Positions 49,291 through 61,174 of a DNA stretch of 64,000 nt are shown here, piece after piece. Positions within the stretch are counted from its first letter, which is position 1; each line of letters opens with the position of its first letter. The stretch is from Burkholderia sp. L27(2015) (GTDB lineage Bacteria > Pseudomonadota > Gammaproteobacteria > Burkholderiales > Burkholderiaceae). The position numbers were made by a program, and so were the translations under genes. The stretch spans positions 413,606-477,605 of the forward strand of contig NZ_LMUX01000021.1 of NCBI RefSeq assembly GCF_009765705.1, given 5' to 3'. The notes under the pieces are model-generated. The model did not search any database. It worked only from the letters and a program-made list of their open reading frames with translations, and was not told the DNA's origin.

Positions 49291-49818
49291 CTACTTCTTA
49301 TAGCTCGCCACGCCGTCGGTGATTTCCTTGTGGGCGGCTTCCACGCCCAGCCAGCCCTCGACCTTGACCCATTTGCCTTTCTCGAGCGCCTTGTACTGCT
49401 CGAAGAAATGCTTGATCTGGTCCTTCAGGTACGAAGGCACATCCTCGATCGTTTTCAGATCTGCCGTCATTGGGCAAACCTTGTCGGCCGGCACCGCAAC
49501 CAGCTTGGCATCGACTCCAGCCTCGTCGGTCATTTGCAGCATGCCCAGGGCGCGTGCGCGCACGATCGAGCCGGCCAGCAGCGGGAACGGGGTAATGACC
49601 AGTACGTCGACCGGATCGCCGTCGCCCGACAGGGTTTGCGGAATGAAACCGTAGTTGACCGGGTAACGCATGCCGGTGCTGATGAAGCGGTCCACCACCA
49701 GCAGGCCCAGTTCTTTATCCAACTCGTACTTGACCGGATCGCTTTGTGCGGGAATTTCAATGATGACGTTGAAGTCGTGCGGCAGATCCCGGCCGGCGGG
49801 TACGTGATTAAAGCTCAT
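49291..49818 (-). CDS. ppa: Inorganic pyrophosphatase
   Basis: The 175-residue protein is a family I soluble pyrophosphatase. The signature DGDPVDVLV supplies the metal-binding Asp residues; [18 protein letters not shown] and [18 protein letters not shown] are typical. It hydrolyses the pyrophosphate made, among others, by the nearby ATP sulfurylase, but it is a core gene and only adjacent by location. Confidence 0.97.
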   Translation of the reverse strand: MSFNHVPAGRDLPHDFNVIIEIPAQSDPVKYELDKELGLLVVDRFISTGMRYPVNYGFIPQTLSGDGDPVDVLVITPFPLLAGSIVRARALGMLQMTDEAGVDAKLVAVPADKVCPMTADLKTIEDVPSYLKDQIKHFFEQYKALEKGKWVKVEGWLGVEAAHKEITDGVASYKK

Positions 49819-49876
49819 CGGGCGTCTCGTGTAAGTCTGGATTAAAAAAACGGGGTGGCGTCATGGAGTAGTGCCA

Positions 49877-49915
49877 CGCATTGACGTCGCGCATGGACGT
49901 CACGCATGGACGTCA
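49877..49915. repeat. Three tandem copies of a 13-bp unit
   Basis: CGCATTGACGTCG, CGCATGGACGTCA and CGCATGGACGTCA follow without gaps, upstream of ppa. Confidence 0.8.
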
Positions 49916-50032
49916 ATTCGTGACGCCATACGGTAACGCCGCGTCGTTGCGTGAACGGTGCGCGAAATACGCATGCAGGACTATGTGCGAATTACGAATT
50001 ATAGCCAATTATCATGACCGATTCGGGCCGGG

Positions 50033-51211
50033 TCAGATCATCAATGCGCCCGCCCGGTAATGTTGGCCGGCCTGATCCTGATTCCCGAGCTGTTCGTGCA
50101 ACTGTGCCAGGGTGCGATGCAGGCGCATGGTGAGCGTGCGGTCGTCGGTCAGCTTGAGCGCCTGCTCGAGGAAGGCCTGCGATTTGCCCCATAGCTGTTG
50201 CTGCAGGCACAAACGGCCCAGCGCGAACAGCAGATCCGGATCTTCGCCATGATCCACGCGCCACGCTTCGGCGCGCGCAATCAGTGGCAGCGGATCGTCG
50301 CCTGCGCAGTCGGCATAACGCCGCAACAAGCGCGTGTCCCAGCTGTGACCCAACGCCTCTTCGACGATCGCGCGAGCCTGTGCCGGGCGATCCAGCGCCA
50401 CCAGCAATTCGGCGGCCAGATCGGCCAGACGCGGCGAAATGCGCTCGCTGGCCGGCAAGCTGTTCCAGCACTCCATCAAGGCATCGGCGTTGTGACGGCA
50501 ATCGCGCAGCAGGTTTTCGCCCGACAACTGACGCAGGCGCATGGCCACCGCGGAATGGATTGCATCGCGCTTTTCCAGCCCCTTGACCAGCCGCAGCACC
50601 TCGGCCCAATGCCGCAGTTGCTGGTGGGCGCGCAACGCGATTTGCTGCGCGTAGATGCGCCGGCCACCCTGCGCTTGCATTTCGGTCAACGCGGCCAGCG
50701 CGCCCTCGGGATCGCGGCCATCGGCACACATATCGGCTTGCGCGCTAAGGCGGGCATCCTGCCACTCCGGTGCACGGATCGCGGCCAGCCATTCGTCGCG
50801 GCGCGTGAACTCGTGCATGCGATGCGCCGCCGTCGCGGCGATCAGGCTCGCGGCGTCATTGTTTTCCGGCAGCACGCTGGCATCGCGAGCGGCTTTTTCC
50901 GCGCGCGAAAAACGGCCCGCGAACAGATTGCCGACGGCCTCGCGCAACGCCGTCTGCCCTTTGGCCGTCCGCGAACGGGTACGGTAGGCCGACACGCGCT
51001 CGGGCATTTTCCAGATATTGCGCAGCGCGCGCAGCAGCGCGTACAGCACAATGAAGACAACCACGACCGCGATCACAAAGAAGTTCAACGAAACATCGAT
51101 CCGATAGGGCTCGAACACGATCACGACCTGGCCGGTATCGTGATGCCCGACTATCGCGAGCGCGGTCGCTACCGCGAACAGGAACGCCAGCCAGAGAAGA
51201 GCGCGCATCAT
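50033..51211 (-). CDS. hemY: HemY protein (TPR membrane protein of the haem operon)
   Basis: The 392-residue protein has two N-terminal membrane helices (LLWLAFLFAVATALAIVG and FFVIAVVVVFIVLYALL) and a C-terminal TPR-rich periplasmic or cytoplasmic domain. It belongs to the proteobacterial HemY family found after hemX; it is not the protoporphyrinogen oxidase of the same name. Its exact role in haem synthesis is unresolved. It is four bases downstream of hemDX. Confidence 0.92.
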   Translation of the reverse strand: MMRALLWLAFLFAVATALAIVGHHDTGQVVIVFEPYRIDVSLNFFVIAVVVVFIVLYALLRALRNIWKMPERVSAYRTRSRTAKGQTALREAVGNLFAGRFSRAEKAARDASVLPENNDAASLIAATAAHRMHEFTRRDEWLAAIRAPEWQDARLSAQADMCADGRDPEGALAALTEMQAQGGRRIYAQQIALRAHQQLRHWAEVLRLVKGLEKRDAIHSAVAMRLRQLSGENLLRDCRHNADALMECWNSLPASERISPRLADLAAELLVALDRPAQARAIVEEALGHSWDTRLLRRYADCAGDDPLPLIARAEAWRVDHGEDPDLLFALGRLCLQQQLWGKSQAFLEQALKLTDDRTLTMRLHRTLAQLHEQLGNQDQAGQHYRAGALMI

Positions 51212-51214
51212 GGC

Positions 51215-53350
51215 CTAACCCCGGCTCTTGAACTGACGGACCGCAGCGAGGCTGCCGTTCATATCAGGCACCTGCACGGTGACCGCTGCCTGATCCACTT
51301 GCTGCAGCAAGGTCTTCACCGTCTGCACCTGCTTGGAGGCAGGATCGAAGTAGCGATTCACCGAAGCGCTGGCCGCAGTCAGGTCCGATTTCAGCGTAGC
51401 CGGATTGCGCGCCAGCAGCGACAGGCGTGCCGAAAGCAGCCGCAGCCTCAGGTTCGCGCGCAGGTAATAGCCCTGGTCGGGCGCGACCAGCATGGCATCG
51501 GGGTTGTCGATGCGACGTACCTGCACCAGGCCGGTCAGGCTGCGCCCGACCTCGCTGCCAAGCTCGTCGATCCATACGCGCCAGGCCGGCAGCGTCGACG
51601 CTGCCGGCGCTGTCGTGTCGACCGAGCCGACCGGATTGGCCTGTTGATGGCCGGTTTTGGCTTCCCCAAGCAGCGGCAGGTTATCGATCTGCGCGATCGC
51701 GTCATCGAGTTTGATCGCTAGCCCGGCGAGGTCCACTTGCGGCGTGGCCTTCAGTTTTTCGATATCGTGCTGCACCGCGCGCCGCACCGTGAGCATCTGC
51801 GGACCGCTTGACGCGGCGAGCCGCTCGTCGGCGCTTTGTAGTGCGAAAAGCGCGAGTTGCACGTTGCCCGTCAGTTGCAATTGTTCGCTGGCCGTCGAGA
51901 GCATCTGGCCGATTTCGGCAAGCGTCCAGTCGTCGCGATTGCGGGTGAAGTCCTGGTATTGCTGCTGTAACGCCTGTTGCGCGGCCTGTTGGTCCTGCAA
52001 CTTGCTGTTGAATTGCGTCAGTTGATCGTTGAGCGTGCGTGAGGCGGCCAAGGCTTGCTGGGTCTGCGCGAGGGCAGCTGCGATGCGCGCGTCGCTGGCA
52101 TCCTGGCGTTGCGTCGACGCTTGCTGGTCGCGATGCAATGCGCGGTTGAGCACGAGGCCACCCGCGACAGCCGCGGCCAGTACCAGTAGCAGGCCTATCC
52201 ATAGTGGGGCGCGGTGCCCGAAGTTGGACGGGCCGCGCGGGCCGCCAGGCGGTTGGTCCCAAAACGGGCGCTCTGATTGCGTGGCGTCGCCCGCGACGGT
52301 ATAAGCCGGTGCCGCGCTCGCGGCTGGCCGGGCTGTGCCCTGGGGATCGGATTGCATATCGTGCGTGTCTGTCATGCGCTTGGAGACCAATTGAACTGAT
52401 TGGGACAGAAGCGCGCTGACGATATTGCGATCGCCGGCGCCCGAGACTGTAACTGTATCAAAACCCAGGCTGCGTGCCGTTTCCGCGATGCGCGCATGGG
52501 GCGTCATCACTTGCGCGCGCCGCAGTGACACGAGCTGCGTGGCATCGAGGTGGGCGCGGGCCAGCGCGTCGAGATGGCGCAGGCCCTCGGAGCTGGTCAC
52601 CACCCACACCACTTGCTGCGCGGGGCCGGCCAGCAATACGTGCAGGCGTTGCCATTGTGCCTCGCTGGGCTGCGGCGCACTGCGATGATAAGCCGTCACG
52701 GCGTCGACCGCGACGCCCATCGCTTGCAATGTTTGCGTTAATAGTTCGCGCCCGCCGTCGCCTTTGACCAACAGAACCCGTTTGCCGACCAGGCTATCGA
52801 GGTGGAGCGTGTGGTCGAGTGCGTCCAACAAGGCTTCGGAGTCGTAGCGGACGGTTTCGTTCGTGTCATGGGATGAATCGGCGCGGGTATCGGCAATCGC
52901 ATCGGTAGCCACTACGCTGGACGGCTGCGCGATGGCGCCGCCATCGCCGCTGGACGCGAGCGCGCCGCGCGGTGCAATGACGCTCACACGTGGCGCACTG
53001 ATGCCGCGTTGTGCGAGTGCGCGCACGCTGCCCGGTCCGAGCACGCCGATCGGCACTTGCGCAGGCCACGGCGTGCCAAGATGCGCGAGCGCATGTTCAA
53101 TTGCATTGGGCGAAACGAATACCACCAACGCGTACTGTTCGAGCGCCACCAACGCTTGCAGCAAGGGCTGCGGGTCCCGCACCGGCGCAATCTCGAGCAA
53201 GGGGAACTCGAAGGTCGCAAACCCCGCCGCACCCAATGCCGCGCTCAAACCCGCGGCCTGCGCCGCAGGACGCGTAACAATCACAGTCGGTTTGGAAGCT
53301 GGCGACTCGCCTGAGCCATGCGCGCCGCCAGTCGTTTCCACTCTCGTCAT
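51215..53350 (-). CDS. hemDX: HemDX fusion: uroporphyrinogen-III synthase with HemX domain
   Basis: The protein of 711 residues joins an N-terminal HemD domain (about 15-320: VIVTRPAAQAAGLSAAL, VVFVSPNAIEHAL, LLVKGDGGRELLTQTL) to a HemX part with one membrane helix (LWIGLLLVLAAAVAGGLVL, near residue 390), a Gln-rich coiled coil and a C-terminal HemX domain. HemD closes hydroxymethylbilane to uroporphyrinogen III. The HemD domain carries an Asp/Ala/Ser-rich insertion. The ATG at 53350 is 10 bases after the hemC stop. Confidence 0.93.
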   Translation of the reverse strand: MTRVETTGGAHGSGESPASKPTVIVTRPAAQAAGLSAALGAAGFATFEFPLLEIAPVRDPQPLLQALVALEQYALVVFVSPNAIEHALAHLGTPWPAQVPIGVLGPGSVRALAQRGISAPRVSVIAPRGALASSGDGGAIAQPSSVVATDAIADTRADSSHDTNETVRYDSEALLDALDHTLHLDSLVGKRVLLVKGDGGRELLTQTLQAMGVAVDAVTAYHRSAPQPSEAQWQRLHVLLAGPAQQVVWVVTSSEGLRHLDALARAHLDATQLVSLRRAQVMTPHARIAETARSLGFDTVTVSGAGDRNIVSALLSQSVQLVSKRMTDTHDMQSDPQGTARPAASAAPAYTVAGDATQSERPFWDQPPGGPRGPSNFGHRAPLWIGLLLVLAAAVAGGLVLNRALHRDQQASTQRQDASDARIAAALAQTQQALAASRTLNDQLTQFNSKLQDQQAAQQALQQQYQDFTRNRDDWTLAEIGQMLSTASEQLQLTGNVQLALFALQSADERLAASSGPQMLTVRRAVQHDIEKLKATPQVDLAGLAIKLDDAIAQIDNLPLLGEAKTGHQQANPVGSVDTTAPAASTLPAWRVWIDELGSEVGRSLTGLVQVRRIDNPDAMLVAPDQGYYLRANLRLRLLSARLSLLARNPATLKSDLTAASASVNRYFDPASKQVQTVKTLLQQVDQAAVTVQVPDMNGSLAAVRQFKSRG

Positions 53351-53360
53351 GGCAAGCCCA

Positions 53361-54455
53361 TCATAACGAATCGGCACGATAGTCCGGGTCGGGTGGCCTT
53401 GTCGGATCGACCGAAGCCTCCTGTGCGTCCGACAAATCCTGCACGATGCCCAGCGCGCCCTGGTCGATCAGCGTCTGCGCCACCTGGTGGCCCAGTTGCC
53501 GTGCCTGGCTCAGGTCGGCGACCGCCGCACACGCATCGGCACGCAGCGTGCGCGCGCCGTCGGGCGTGGCGATCGAACTCTGTAGCCTGAGCTGCGCGCC
53601 GTCCCAACTGCCGTAGGCCGCCAGCGGCACCGTGCAGCTGCCGCCCAGCGCAAGCGAAACGGCCCGCTCGGCGGCGGTTGCCAGCGCTGTGTCCCTATCG
53701 TCTAGCGGCGCCAGCCATTGGAGCAGGTCCGCGCGGTCGGTACGCGTCTCGATGCCCAGCGCCCCCTGGCCTGCCGCCGGCAAGCTATCGGCGATATCGA
53801 GCCGTGCGCGTATCCGTGCGGCCAGGCCCAGGCGCTGCAGCCCTGCGGCGGCCAGGATAATCGCCGCGTAGTCGCCGCGATCGAGCTTGGCCAAGCGTGT
53901 ATCGAGGTTGCCGCGTAACGGGGCCACGTGCAAATGCGGATAACGCGCGCGCACCATCGCTTCGCGACGCAGGCTGGAGGTGCCCACCACGCTGCCTGGC
54001 GGCAACGCGTCCAGCGACGCATACAGCGAGCTAACCAGCGCATCGCGAGGATCTTCGCGCTGCATCACTGCGGCCAGCGTAAAGCCTTCGGGCAGCGTCA
54101 TCGGCACATCTTTGAGCGAATGGACAGCCAGATCCGCACGCCCTTGTTCCAGCGCAGTTTCGAGTTCTTTAACGAACAACCCTTTGCCGCCGACCTTAGC
54201 CAAGGTACGATCCTGAATCTGGTCGCCACGGGTCGTCATGCCCAACAGGCTCACTTGGCAGGCCGGATATAATTTTTGCAACGCAGCCTGCACATGCTCG
54301 GCCTGCCACAGTGCCAACCGGCTTTCGCGCGTGGCGATCACCAGCTTGGCAGGCGGCGCAAACCGCGGCGCGAGGGGCGACCCGGCCGGCGTGGTAGCGG
54401 ACGTCGTGGCGAGCGAAGATGTGGGCAGTGGCGCTGAATGCGTCTCGGAGTTCAT
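53361..54455 (-). CDS. hemC: Hydroxymethylbilane synthase (porphobilinogen deaminase)
   Basis: The 364-residue protein condenses four porphobilinogens. Conserved parts are [48 protein letters not shown] and the dipyrromethane-cofactor Cys in [15 protein letters not shown]. It is longer than usual because of a Ser/Thr/Ala/Pro-rich N-terminal extension of about 35 residues; a shorter start was not found in frame. It heads hemC-hemDX-hemY. Confidence 0.96.
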   Translation of the reverse strand: MNSETHSAPLPTSSLATTSATTPAGSPLAPRFAPPAKLVIATRESRLALWQAEHVQAALQKLYPACQVSLLGMTTRGDQIQDRTLAKVGGKGLFVKELETALEQGRADLAVHSLKDVPMTLPEGFTLAAVMQREDPRDALVSSLYASLDALPPGSVVGTSSLRREAMVRARYPHLHVAPLRGNLDTRLAKLDRGDYAAIILAAAGLQRLGLAARIRARLDIADSLPAAGQGALGIETRTDRADLLQWLAPLDDRDTALATAAERAVSLALGGSCTVPLAAYGSWDGAQLRLQSSIATPDGARTLRADACAAVADLSQARQLGHQVAQTLIDQGALGIVQDLSDAQEASVDPTRPPDPDYRADSL

Positions 54456-54639
54456 GAAAAAGCTTTGAAAGGCCCGCTTGCAACACCTACAGCGTCGTTT
54501 CCGACAAAACCGGAATAGGGCGCGCGGGCCGGATTGAGAAGTCGAGTAATGGTATCACGCACCCCTGTGCCAACCGGCTGGCTGGCACAGGCTTATCTGG
54601 GTCGCTTATCCAACTTGTAATCAGCGAGGGACTTTCATC

Positions 54640-57618
54640 GTGACGTCTTCCGACTCGGCCCGCAGCATCGGCGCTGCAACCCACCCCGCTGCATCGGAAA
54701 CCCCTGCACGCGTTTCCGCCGCCGCGGCCAGCGCGCCGCGCGCCGCACGCGCCCGTGCCCGCGAGGACAAAGATCAACCCCTGTTCGAGGACATCCGCTT
54801 CCTGGGCCGCCTGCTCGGCGACGTGGTGCGCGAACAGGACGGCGACGCCGTCTACGATGTCGTGGAAACGATCCGCCAGCGCGCCGTCAAGTTTCGCCGC
54901 GAGGACGACAACGCCGCGGCAGCCCAACTGGAAAAGCTGCTCAATGCGCTCAGCCGCGACCAGACCGTCTCAGTGGTGCGCGCGTTCAGCTATTTTTCGC
55001 ATCTCGCCAACATCGCCGAGGATCGCCACCATATTCGCCGCCGCCGCGTCCACATGCTGGCGGAGTCCCCTGCGCCCGCCGGAACGATCGCTTACGCACT
55101 CGCGCGCCTGGCTCGCAGCGGCGCCAGCAAGACCCCGACGCTGCAATATTTCTTCGATCACGCCTTGATCGTGCCGGTGCTGACCGCCCACCCGACCGAA
55201 GTACAGCGCAAAAGCATCCTGGACGCGCAGCACGATATCGCCCACCTGCTCGCCGAGCGCGACTTGCCGCTCACGCGCACCGAGCGTGAGCATAACGAAG
55301 CATTGCTGCGCGCGCGCGTGACCTCGTTGTGGCAGACCCGGATGCTGCGCGAATCCAAGCTTACGGTCGCCGACGAGATCGAAAACGCGCTGTCTTATTA
55401 CCGTGCAACCTTCCTCAGCGAGATTCCGGCGCTGTACGCCGATATCGAAAAGGCTGTCAGCGCGCATGGGTTGCCCGCGCGTTTGCCCAATTTCCTGCAG
55501 ATGGGCAGTTGGATCGGCGGCGACCGGGACGGCAATCCGAACGTAACCGCGGCGACGCTCGAATATGCAATCACGCATCAAGCCGCGGTGATTTTCGAGC
55601 ATTACCTGACGCAGGTCCACAAACTGGGGGCGGAGTTGTCGATGTCCGAACTGCTGTGCGGTTCGAGCGATGCGCTCAAACAACTTGCCGACGCGTCGCC
55701 CGACGAATCGCCGCACCGTGCCGACGAGCCCTATCGCCGCGCGCTGATCGGCGTGTACGCGCGCCTGGCCGCCACCGCGCGCCACCTGTTGGGCGCAACC
55801 GCTCCGACCACCCGCGAAACTCCAGGCGTGCAGGCGCACGACCCGCAGCCCTATGCGCATCCCGAAGCGTTTATCGTTGACTTGCAAACGCTGCTCGACT
55901 CGCTGCGCGCGCATCACGGTGCGTCGCTCGCGCGCCCGCGCCTGGAACCGCTGTTGCGCGCAGCCGAAGTGTTCGGCTTCCATCTGGCCAGCATCGATCT
56001 ACGGCAAAGCTCCGACATACATGAAGCGGTGGTCGCTGAGTTGCTGCAGCGCGCAGGTGTCGTGCCGAACTACGCGCAGTTGAGCGAGGCCGACAAGTTG
56101 CAGGTACTGCAAGCCGAACTGGCGCAGCCGCGGCCGCTGCTCTCGCCGTATCTGGAATACTCGGAACTCACCCGTAAAGAGCTGGCGGTGTTCGTGGCCG
56201 CGCGCGAGATCCGTGCGCGTTTTGGCACGCGGGCCGTGCGCAACGCCATTATTTCGCACACCGAGACGGTCAGCGACCTGGTCGAACTTATGCTGCTGCA
56301 AAAGGAAACCGGGCTGATGCAGGCGCGGCTGGTGCCGCTGGACGAGCAACTCGAATCGACCGCGCTAGCGGCCGCCGATCGCGACGATCGCGACGATCCC
56401 GATGCGACGGAGCCAGGCCTGATGGTGATCCCGCTGTTCGAGACCATCCCCGATTTACGGCAGGCTCCCCAGATCATGCGCGACCTGTTCGCGCTGCCCG
56501 GCATCGATACCCTGATGGAATCGCAGGGCAATGAGCAGGAAGTGATGCTGGGCTACTCCGACAGCAACAAGGACGGCGGTTTTCTCACCTCGAATTGGGA
56601 GCTATATCGGGCGGAGCTGGCGCTGGTCGCACTGTTCAAAGACCGCGGCGTGCGGCTGCGGCTCTTTCATGGTCGCGGAGGCACCGTGGGACGTGGCGGT
56701 GGCCCGACCTACCAGGCTATCCTGTCGCAACCGCCGGGCACCGTCGACGGCCAGATCCGTCTGACGGAGCAAGGCGAAGTGATTGCGTCGAAATTCGGCA
56801 ACCCGGAAATCGGGCGGCGCAATCTTGAGACCGTCGTGGCGGCGACCCTCGAAGCGTCGCTCGCGAGCGACCCAGAAACACTGGACGTGCCCGCCGCGTT
56901 CGAACAACTCATGCAGCAGCTCTCGGATGACGCGATGCAGGCGTACCGCGCGCTGGTGTACGAAACTCCGGGCTTCACCGACTATTTCTTCGCTTCGACC
57001 CCGATCGCTGAAATCGCCGAGCTCAATATTGGCAGCCGACCGGCCTCGCGCAAATTCAACGACCCGGCGCAACGCAAGATCGAAGACTTGCGCGCCATTC
57101 CGTGGGGCTTCTCGTGGGGCCAGTGCCGACTGCTGTTGCCAGGCTGGTTCGGTTTCGGCAGTGCCGTGCAGGGCTATCTGGACCAGGCCGCGACGCCCGT
57201 CGAGCGCAACAAGCGGCTCGCGCTGCTGAAGAAAATGAACAAGACCTGGCCGTTCTTCTCGACGCTGCTGTCGAATATGGATATGGTGCTGGCGAAGTCC
57301 GACCTGGCGGTGGCGTCGCGCTATGCGCAACTGGTCAGCGACAAGAAGCTACGCAAGCACGTGTTCGGCAGGATAGTCGCCGAATGGGAGCGAACCTCGC
57401 ACTTGCTCTCGGAAATCACCGGCAACGACGAGCGGCTCGCCGATAACCCGCTGCTGGCGCGTTCGATCAAGAACCGCTTCCCCTACCTTGATCCGCTGAA
57501 TCACCTGCAAGTGGAGCTGCTCAGCCGGCATCGCTCGGGCGTTAGCGATGAGCGCGTCAAGCGCGGCATACATATGACCATCAACGGGATAGCGGCGGGC
57601 TTGCGCAATACAGGCTAA
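54640..57618 (+). CDS. ppc: Phosphoenolpyruvate carboxylase
   Basis: The 992-residue enzyme makes oxaloacetate from PEP and bicarbonate. The catalytic His is in [13 protein letters not shown], and the Gly/Arg-rich loop is [32 protein letters not shown] and the C-terminal [14 protein letters not shown] are also typical. It is longer than E. coli Ppc (883) owing to an Ala-rich N-terminus and short insertions such as DRDDRDDPD. It starts with GTG. It is divergent from hemC. Confidence 0.97.
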   Translation: MTSSDSARSIGAATHPAASETPARVSAAAASAPRAARARAREDKDQPLFEDIRFLGRLLGDVVREQDGDAVYDVVETIRQRAVKFRREDDNAAAAQLEKLLNALSRDQTVSVVRAFSYFSHLANIAEDRHHIRRRRVHMLAESPAPAGTIAYALARLARSGASKTPTLQYFFDHALIVPVLTAHPTEVQRKSILDAQHDIAHLLAERDLPLTRTEREHNEALLRARVTSLWQTRMLRESKLTVADEIENALSYYRATFLSEIPALYADIEKAVSAHGLPARLPNFLQMGSWIGGDRDGNPNVTAATLEYAITHQAAVIFEHYLTQVHKLGAELSMSELLCGSSDALKQLADASPDESPHRADEPYRRALIGVYARLAATARHLLGATAPTTRETPGVQAHDPQPYAHPEAFIVDLQTLLDSLRAHHGASLARPRLEPLLRAAEVFGFHLASIDLRQSSDIHEAVVAELLQRAGVVPNYAQLSEADKLQVLQAELAQPRPLLSPYLEYSELTRKELAVFVAAREIRARFGTRAVRNAIISHTETVSDLVELMLLQKETGLMQARLVPLDEQLESTALAAADRDDRDDPDATEPGLMVIPLFETIPDLRQAPQIMRDLFALPGIDTLMESQGNEQEVMLGYSDSNKDGGFLTSNWELYRAELALVALFKDRGVRLRLFHGRGGTVGRGGGPTYQAILSQPPGTVDGQIRLTEQGEVIASKFGNPEIGRRNLETVVAATLEASLASDPETLDVPAAFEQLMQQLSDDAMQAYRALVYETPGFTDYFFASTPIAEIAELNIGSRPASRKFNDPAQRKIEDLRAIPWGFSWGQCRLLLPGWFGFGSAVQGYLDQAATPVERNKRLALLKKMNKTWPFFSTLLSNMDMVLAKSDLAVASRYAQLVSDKKLRKHVFGRIVAEWERTSHLLSEITGNDERLADNPLLARSIKNRFPYLDPLNHLQVELLSRHRSGVSDERVKRGIHMTINGIAAGLRNTG

Positions 57619-57715
57619 TCGTAGGTAGGCGAGCGCGGTGCGCGAGAATACGGCCGCTTTTTTGCCGTGATAGATTGCGGATCAACTTCGAACTCACCAC
57701 GCGATTCGCCGCTCC

Positions 57716-58588
57716 ATGCCGACCAGCGCCCTGAACGATACGATCCAGCCCAGTTGGCAGGCTCACCTCAAACTGGCATTTGCCGCGCGGCCCGGCGGCA
57801 GTTTCATGACCGAGCGGCGCCATAGCGGGCCCCTGCGGGTGCAAAAGCCGTTGTACCCGGAAGGTGGCCAGATCTGCCATGCGGTAATCGTGCATCCTCC
57901 CGGTGGTATCGCCGGCGGCGACGCGCTCACGATAGAAGTTGACGTGGGCGCGGCCAGCCATGCGGTGCTCGCCACCCCAGGCGCCACCAAATGGTACAAA
58001 TCGAATCGGCGCAGCGCTCGGCAGCACGTGACGCTGCGCGTGCATGAAGATGCACATCTCGACTGGCTACCGCAAAACAACATCGTATTCGACGACGCGC
58101 GGGCCGAACTCGACCTGACGCTGGTGATTGCCGCATCGGGCAGCGCGATCGGCTGGGAAGCGACCCAATTGGGTCGTCAGGCCGCAGGCGAAAGCTGGAA
58201 CGCCGGCCACCTGCAGGCCACCACCACGCTGATGCGCCCGAATGGCGAGCTGTTGTGGACCGAGCGCGCCATCCTCGCCGCCGACGACCCGCTGCGCGAT
58301 GCGCCGCAGGGCCTGGGTGGCTGGCCCGCGTTCGGCACCTTATGGGCAATCGGCCCGGCGCGCAGCGAGCAAACGGATGCGGCGTTGCACGAACAACTGA
58401 CCGCCCTGCTCGGCTTCGATGCGAACTTGCGTAGCGGCTTTACTTGTTTGCCCGGCGGAGTGCTGCTGATACGCGCCGTAGCCCGCCAGATGCAAGCGCT
58501 GCAGGCGCTGCAGATAGCGTGCTGGAACCTGTTGCGACCGGTGTTGCACGGCGTGCCCGCGCAGCCGCTGAGATTGTGGTCGACCTGA
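57716..58588 (+). CDS. ureD: Urease accessory protein UreD
   Basis: The 290-residue protein begins the urease operon. It has the UreD wording FMTERRHSGPLRVQKPLYPEG, VHPPGGIAGGDALTIEV, WLPQNNIVFDDAR and a C-terminal RPVLHGVPAQPLRLWST. UreD binds apo-urease with UreF and UreG and guides nickel to the active site. It is followed by a 128-bp gap before ureA. Confidence 0.95.
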   Translation: MPTSALNDTIQPSWQAHLKLAFAARPGGSFMTERRHSGPLRVQKPLYPEGGQICHAVIVHPPGGIAGGDALTIEVDVGAASHAVLATPGATKWYKSNRRSARQHVTLRVHEDAHLDWLPQNNIVFDDARAELDLTLVIAASGSAIGWEATQLGRQAAGESWNAGHLQATTTLMRPNGELLWTERAILAADDPLRDAPQGLGGWPAFGTLWAIGPARSEQTDAALHEQLTALLGFDANLRSGFTCLPGGVLLIRAVARQMQALQALQIACWNLLRPVLHGVPAQPLRLWST

Positions 58589-58716
58589 GACCTTGCGAAC
58601 GATGCTTCATTTGCCCAAGCCGTCGACTCCCCATCGACCAACCCGTTGCACCAACCGTCGCCCCGTAGACCGATTCCGAATCGCCACACCCCGACCCTGA
58701 ACGCATTGAGCTGCTT

Positions 58717-59019
58717 ATGAAACTGACGCCTCGCGAAAAAGACAAACTGCTGATCTTCACCGCCGCCTTGCTGGCCGAACGGCGCCGTGCGCGCGGGTTG
58801 AAGCTCAATTATCCGGAAGCCATCGCCTTTATCAGCGCCGCGCTCATGGAAGCCGCGCGCGACGGCAAAAGCGTGGCCGAGGTCATGCATTACGGCACCA
58901 CCCTGCTGGGCCGTGACGATGTCATGGAAGGCGTGCCCGAGATGATTCCCGACATCCAGATCGAAGCCACCTTCCCCGACGGCACCAAGCTGGTGACCGT
59001 GCATCACCCGATTCCTTAA
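58717..59019 (+). CDS. ureA: Urease gamma subunit
   Basis: The 100-residue subunit is complete: [20 protein letters not shown] at the start and the usual [22 protein letters not shown]. It forms the (alpha-beta-gamma)3 urease with UreB and UreC. It starts 128 bases after ureD, with a separate small gap but the same strand. Confidence 0.97.
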   Translation: MKLTPREKDKLLIFTAALLAERRRARGLKLNYPEAIAFISAALMEAARDGKSVAEVMHYGTTLLGRDDVMEGVPEMIPDIQIEATFPDGTKLVTVHHPIP

Positions 59020-59040
59020 CCCTTAGCGCGCGAGGCAGCG

Positions 59041-59346
59041 ATGATACCCGGCGAAATCCTGACTGAACCAGGCGAAATCGAACTCAACGTGGGGCGCGAA
59101 ACCGTGTCGCTGACGGTCGCCAACACGGGCGACCGGCCGATCCAGGTCGGTTCGCACTTCCATTTTTATGAAACCAATACAGCGTTGAGTTTCGAGCGCG
59201 AGCAAGCGCGCGGCTACAGGCTCAACATCACGGCCGGCACCGCAGTGCGTTTCGAGCCGGGCCAGGAACGCACGGTCGAACTGGTGGCGCTCGCGGGGGA
59301 CCGCATCGTCTACGGTTTCAACGGCAAGATCATGGGGCCGCTCTAA
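59041..59346 (+). CDS. ureB: Urease beta subunit
   Basis: The 101-residue subunit shows [31 protein letters not shown] and FNGKIMGPL, all standard for UreB. It is 21 bases after ureA. ureC follows after a 121-bp gap. Confidence 0.97.
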   Translation: MIPGEILTEPGEIELNVGRETVSLTVANTGDRPIQVGSHFHFYETNTALSFEREQARGYRLNITAGTAVRFEPGQERTVELVALAGDRIVYGFNGKIMGPL

Positions 59347-59467
59347 AGCGGCGTTCCAAGGCAGCTCGCTGGGCACATCCATTTTTCGAATTCCGGTTTT
59401 CGAATACCGATATGCCGAAGTAACGCAAAGCCACTGAAAGCAACGGCAACACGACAAGGATACGCAG

Positions 59468-61174
59468 ATGACTCTTCGGATTGGACGCCGCGCCTACGCG
59501 GAAATGTTCGGCCCGACCACCGGTGACCGCATCCGGCTGGCCGACACGGGGCTATTCGTCGAGATCGAGCACGACGCGACGATTTACGGCGAAGAAGTGA
59601 AATTCGGCGGCGGCAAAGTGATACGCGACGGCATGGCCCAGTCGCAACGCGTGCATGCCGATGTGGTCGACACCGTAGTGACCAACGCCGTGATCATCGA
59701 TCATTGGGGCATCGTCAAAGCCGATATCGGCATCAAGGACGGCCGGATCGCCGCGATCGGCAAAGCCGGCAACCCCGATATCCAACCGGGCGTGACGATA
59801 GCAATCGGACCGGCTACCGAAGTGATCGCCGGTGAAGGCATGATCGCGACCGCCGGCGGAATCGATACGCACATCCATTTCATCAGCCCGCAGCAAATCG
59901 ACGAAGCGCTGGCCTCGGGCGTGACCACCATGCTGGGCGGCGGCACCGGCCCGGCTACCGGCACCCTCGCCACAACCTGCACGCCTGGGCCCTGGCATCT
60001 GGAGCGCATGCTGCAGGCGGCGGACGGCTGGCCGATCAACATCGGCTTTCTCGGCAAAGGCAACGCCAGCCAAAGCGCGCCTCTGCTCGAACAAATCGCC
60101 GCGGGCGCAATCGGCCTGAAGCTCCATGAAGACTGGGGCAGCACGCCGGCTGCGATCGATTGCTGTCTGTCGGTGGCCGACGACACCGATACGCAGGTGG
60201 CGATCCATACCGATACGCTGAACGAAGCGGGCTTTGTCGAAGCGACCGTCGCCGCCTTCAAGGGCCGCACGATCCATACGTATCACACGGAGGGCGCCGG
60301 TGGCGGCCATGCGCCCGACATCATCAAGGTGTGCGGCGAATCGAACGTGTTGCCCTCGTCGACCAACCCGACGCGTCCGTACACCGTGAACACGCTCGAT
60401 GAGCACCTCGACATGCTGATGGTCTGCCATCACCTGGACCCGGCGATTGCCGAGGATATTGCGTTCGCCGAGTCGCGTATCCGGCGCGAGACGATCGCCG
60501 CCGAAGATATCCTGCACGACCTCGGCGCACTATCGATGCTGTCGTCGGATTCCCAGGCGATGGGACGAGTCGGCGAAGTGATACTGCGCACGTGGCAGAG
60601 CGCCCACAAGATGAAGGAACAGCGCGGTGCACTGCCGCAGGATACGCCGCGCCACGACAATTTCCGGGTCAAGCGTTACATCGCGAAGTACACGATCAAC
60701 CCGGCCATCACGCACGGCATCTCGCATGAAGTGGGTTCGCTCGAAGTCGGCAAATGGGCTGACGTGGTGCTGTGGGATCCGGCCTTCTTCGGCGTCAAAC
60801 CGACGCTGATCCTCAAAGGCGGGATGATCGCGGTCGCGCTGATGGGCGACCCGAACGCGTCGATTCCGACGCCGCAACCGGTGCACTACCGCGAGATGTT
60901 CGCGACCCGCGGCGGCGCACTGGGCAAGACCTCGCTGACCTTCGTTTCGCAGATGGCGCTCGATGCCGATGTCGCCGGCCGGTACGGCTTGAACAAGCGC
61001 GTGGTGGCGGTGAAGAACACGCGGCAGATCAGCAAATCGCAGATGATCCATAACGCTTGGCAACCCACGATTACCGTCGATCCGGAAACCTATCAAGTGG
61101 TCGCGAACGGCGAGTTGTTGACGTGTGAGCCGGCCAAGAGCCTGCCGATGGCGCAACGTTACTTTCTGTTCTGA
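59468..61174 (+). CDS. ureC: Urease alpha subunit (catalytic)
   Basis: The 568-residue catalytic subunit hydrolyses urea to ammonia and carbamate at a di-nickel site. The ligands are visible: HIHF for two His, the Lys to be carbamylated in [10 protein letters not shown], His in AIHTDTLNE and [16 protein letters not shown]. The flap Cys/His loop MVCHHLDP is also present. Length matches the family. It overlaps ureE by one base. Confidence 0.98.
   Translation: MTLRIGRRAYAEMFGPTTGDRIRLADTGLFVEIEHDATIYGEEVKFGGGKVIRDGMAQSQRVHADVVDTVVTNAVIIDHWGIVKADIGIKDGRIAAIGKAGNPDIQPGVTIAIGPATEVIAGEGMIATAGGIDTHIHFISPQQIDEALASGVTTMLGGGTGPATGTLATTCTPGPWHLERMLQAADGWPINIGFLGKGNASQSAPLLEQIAAGAIGLKLHEDWGSTPAAIDCCLSVADDTDTQVAIHTDTLNEAGFVEATVAAFKGRTIHTYHTEGAGGGHAPDIIKVCGESNVLPSSTNPTRPYTVNTLDEHLDMLMVCHHLDPAIAEDIAFAESRIRRETIAAEDILHDLGALSMLSSDSQAMGRVGEVILRTWQSAHKMKEQRGALPQDTPRHDNFRVKRYIAKYTINPAITHGISHEVGSLEVGKWADVVLWDPAFFGVKPTLILKGGMIAVALMGDPNASIPTPQPVHYREMFATRGGALGKTSLTFVSQMALDADVAGRYGLNKRVVAVKNTRQISKSQMIHNAWQPTITVDPETYQVVANGELLTCEPAKSLPMAQRYFLF

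Noticed and set aside
50198-51721. 507-codon frame on the plus strand opposite hemY and hemDX
   Set aside because: It lies wholly opposite well-supported genes, has Arg/Gln/His-rich low-quality sequence typical of antisense frames in GC-rich DNA, and no recognisable domain.
57627-57680. Possible terminator after ppc
   Set aside because: A T6 run is present, but the stem before it pairs poorly and the better stem places the T-run in its loop.
59552-60517. 321-codon frame opposite ureC
   Set aside because: Antisense of a strongly conserved catalytic subunit, with no motif of its own.
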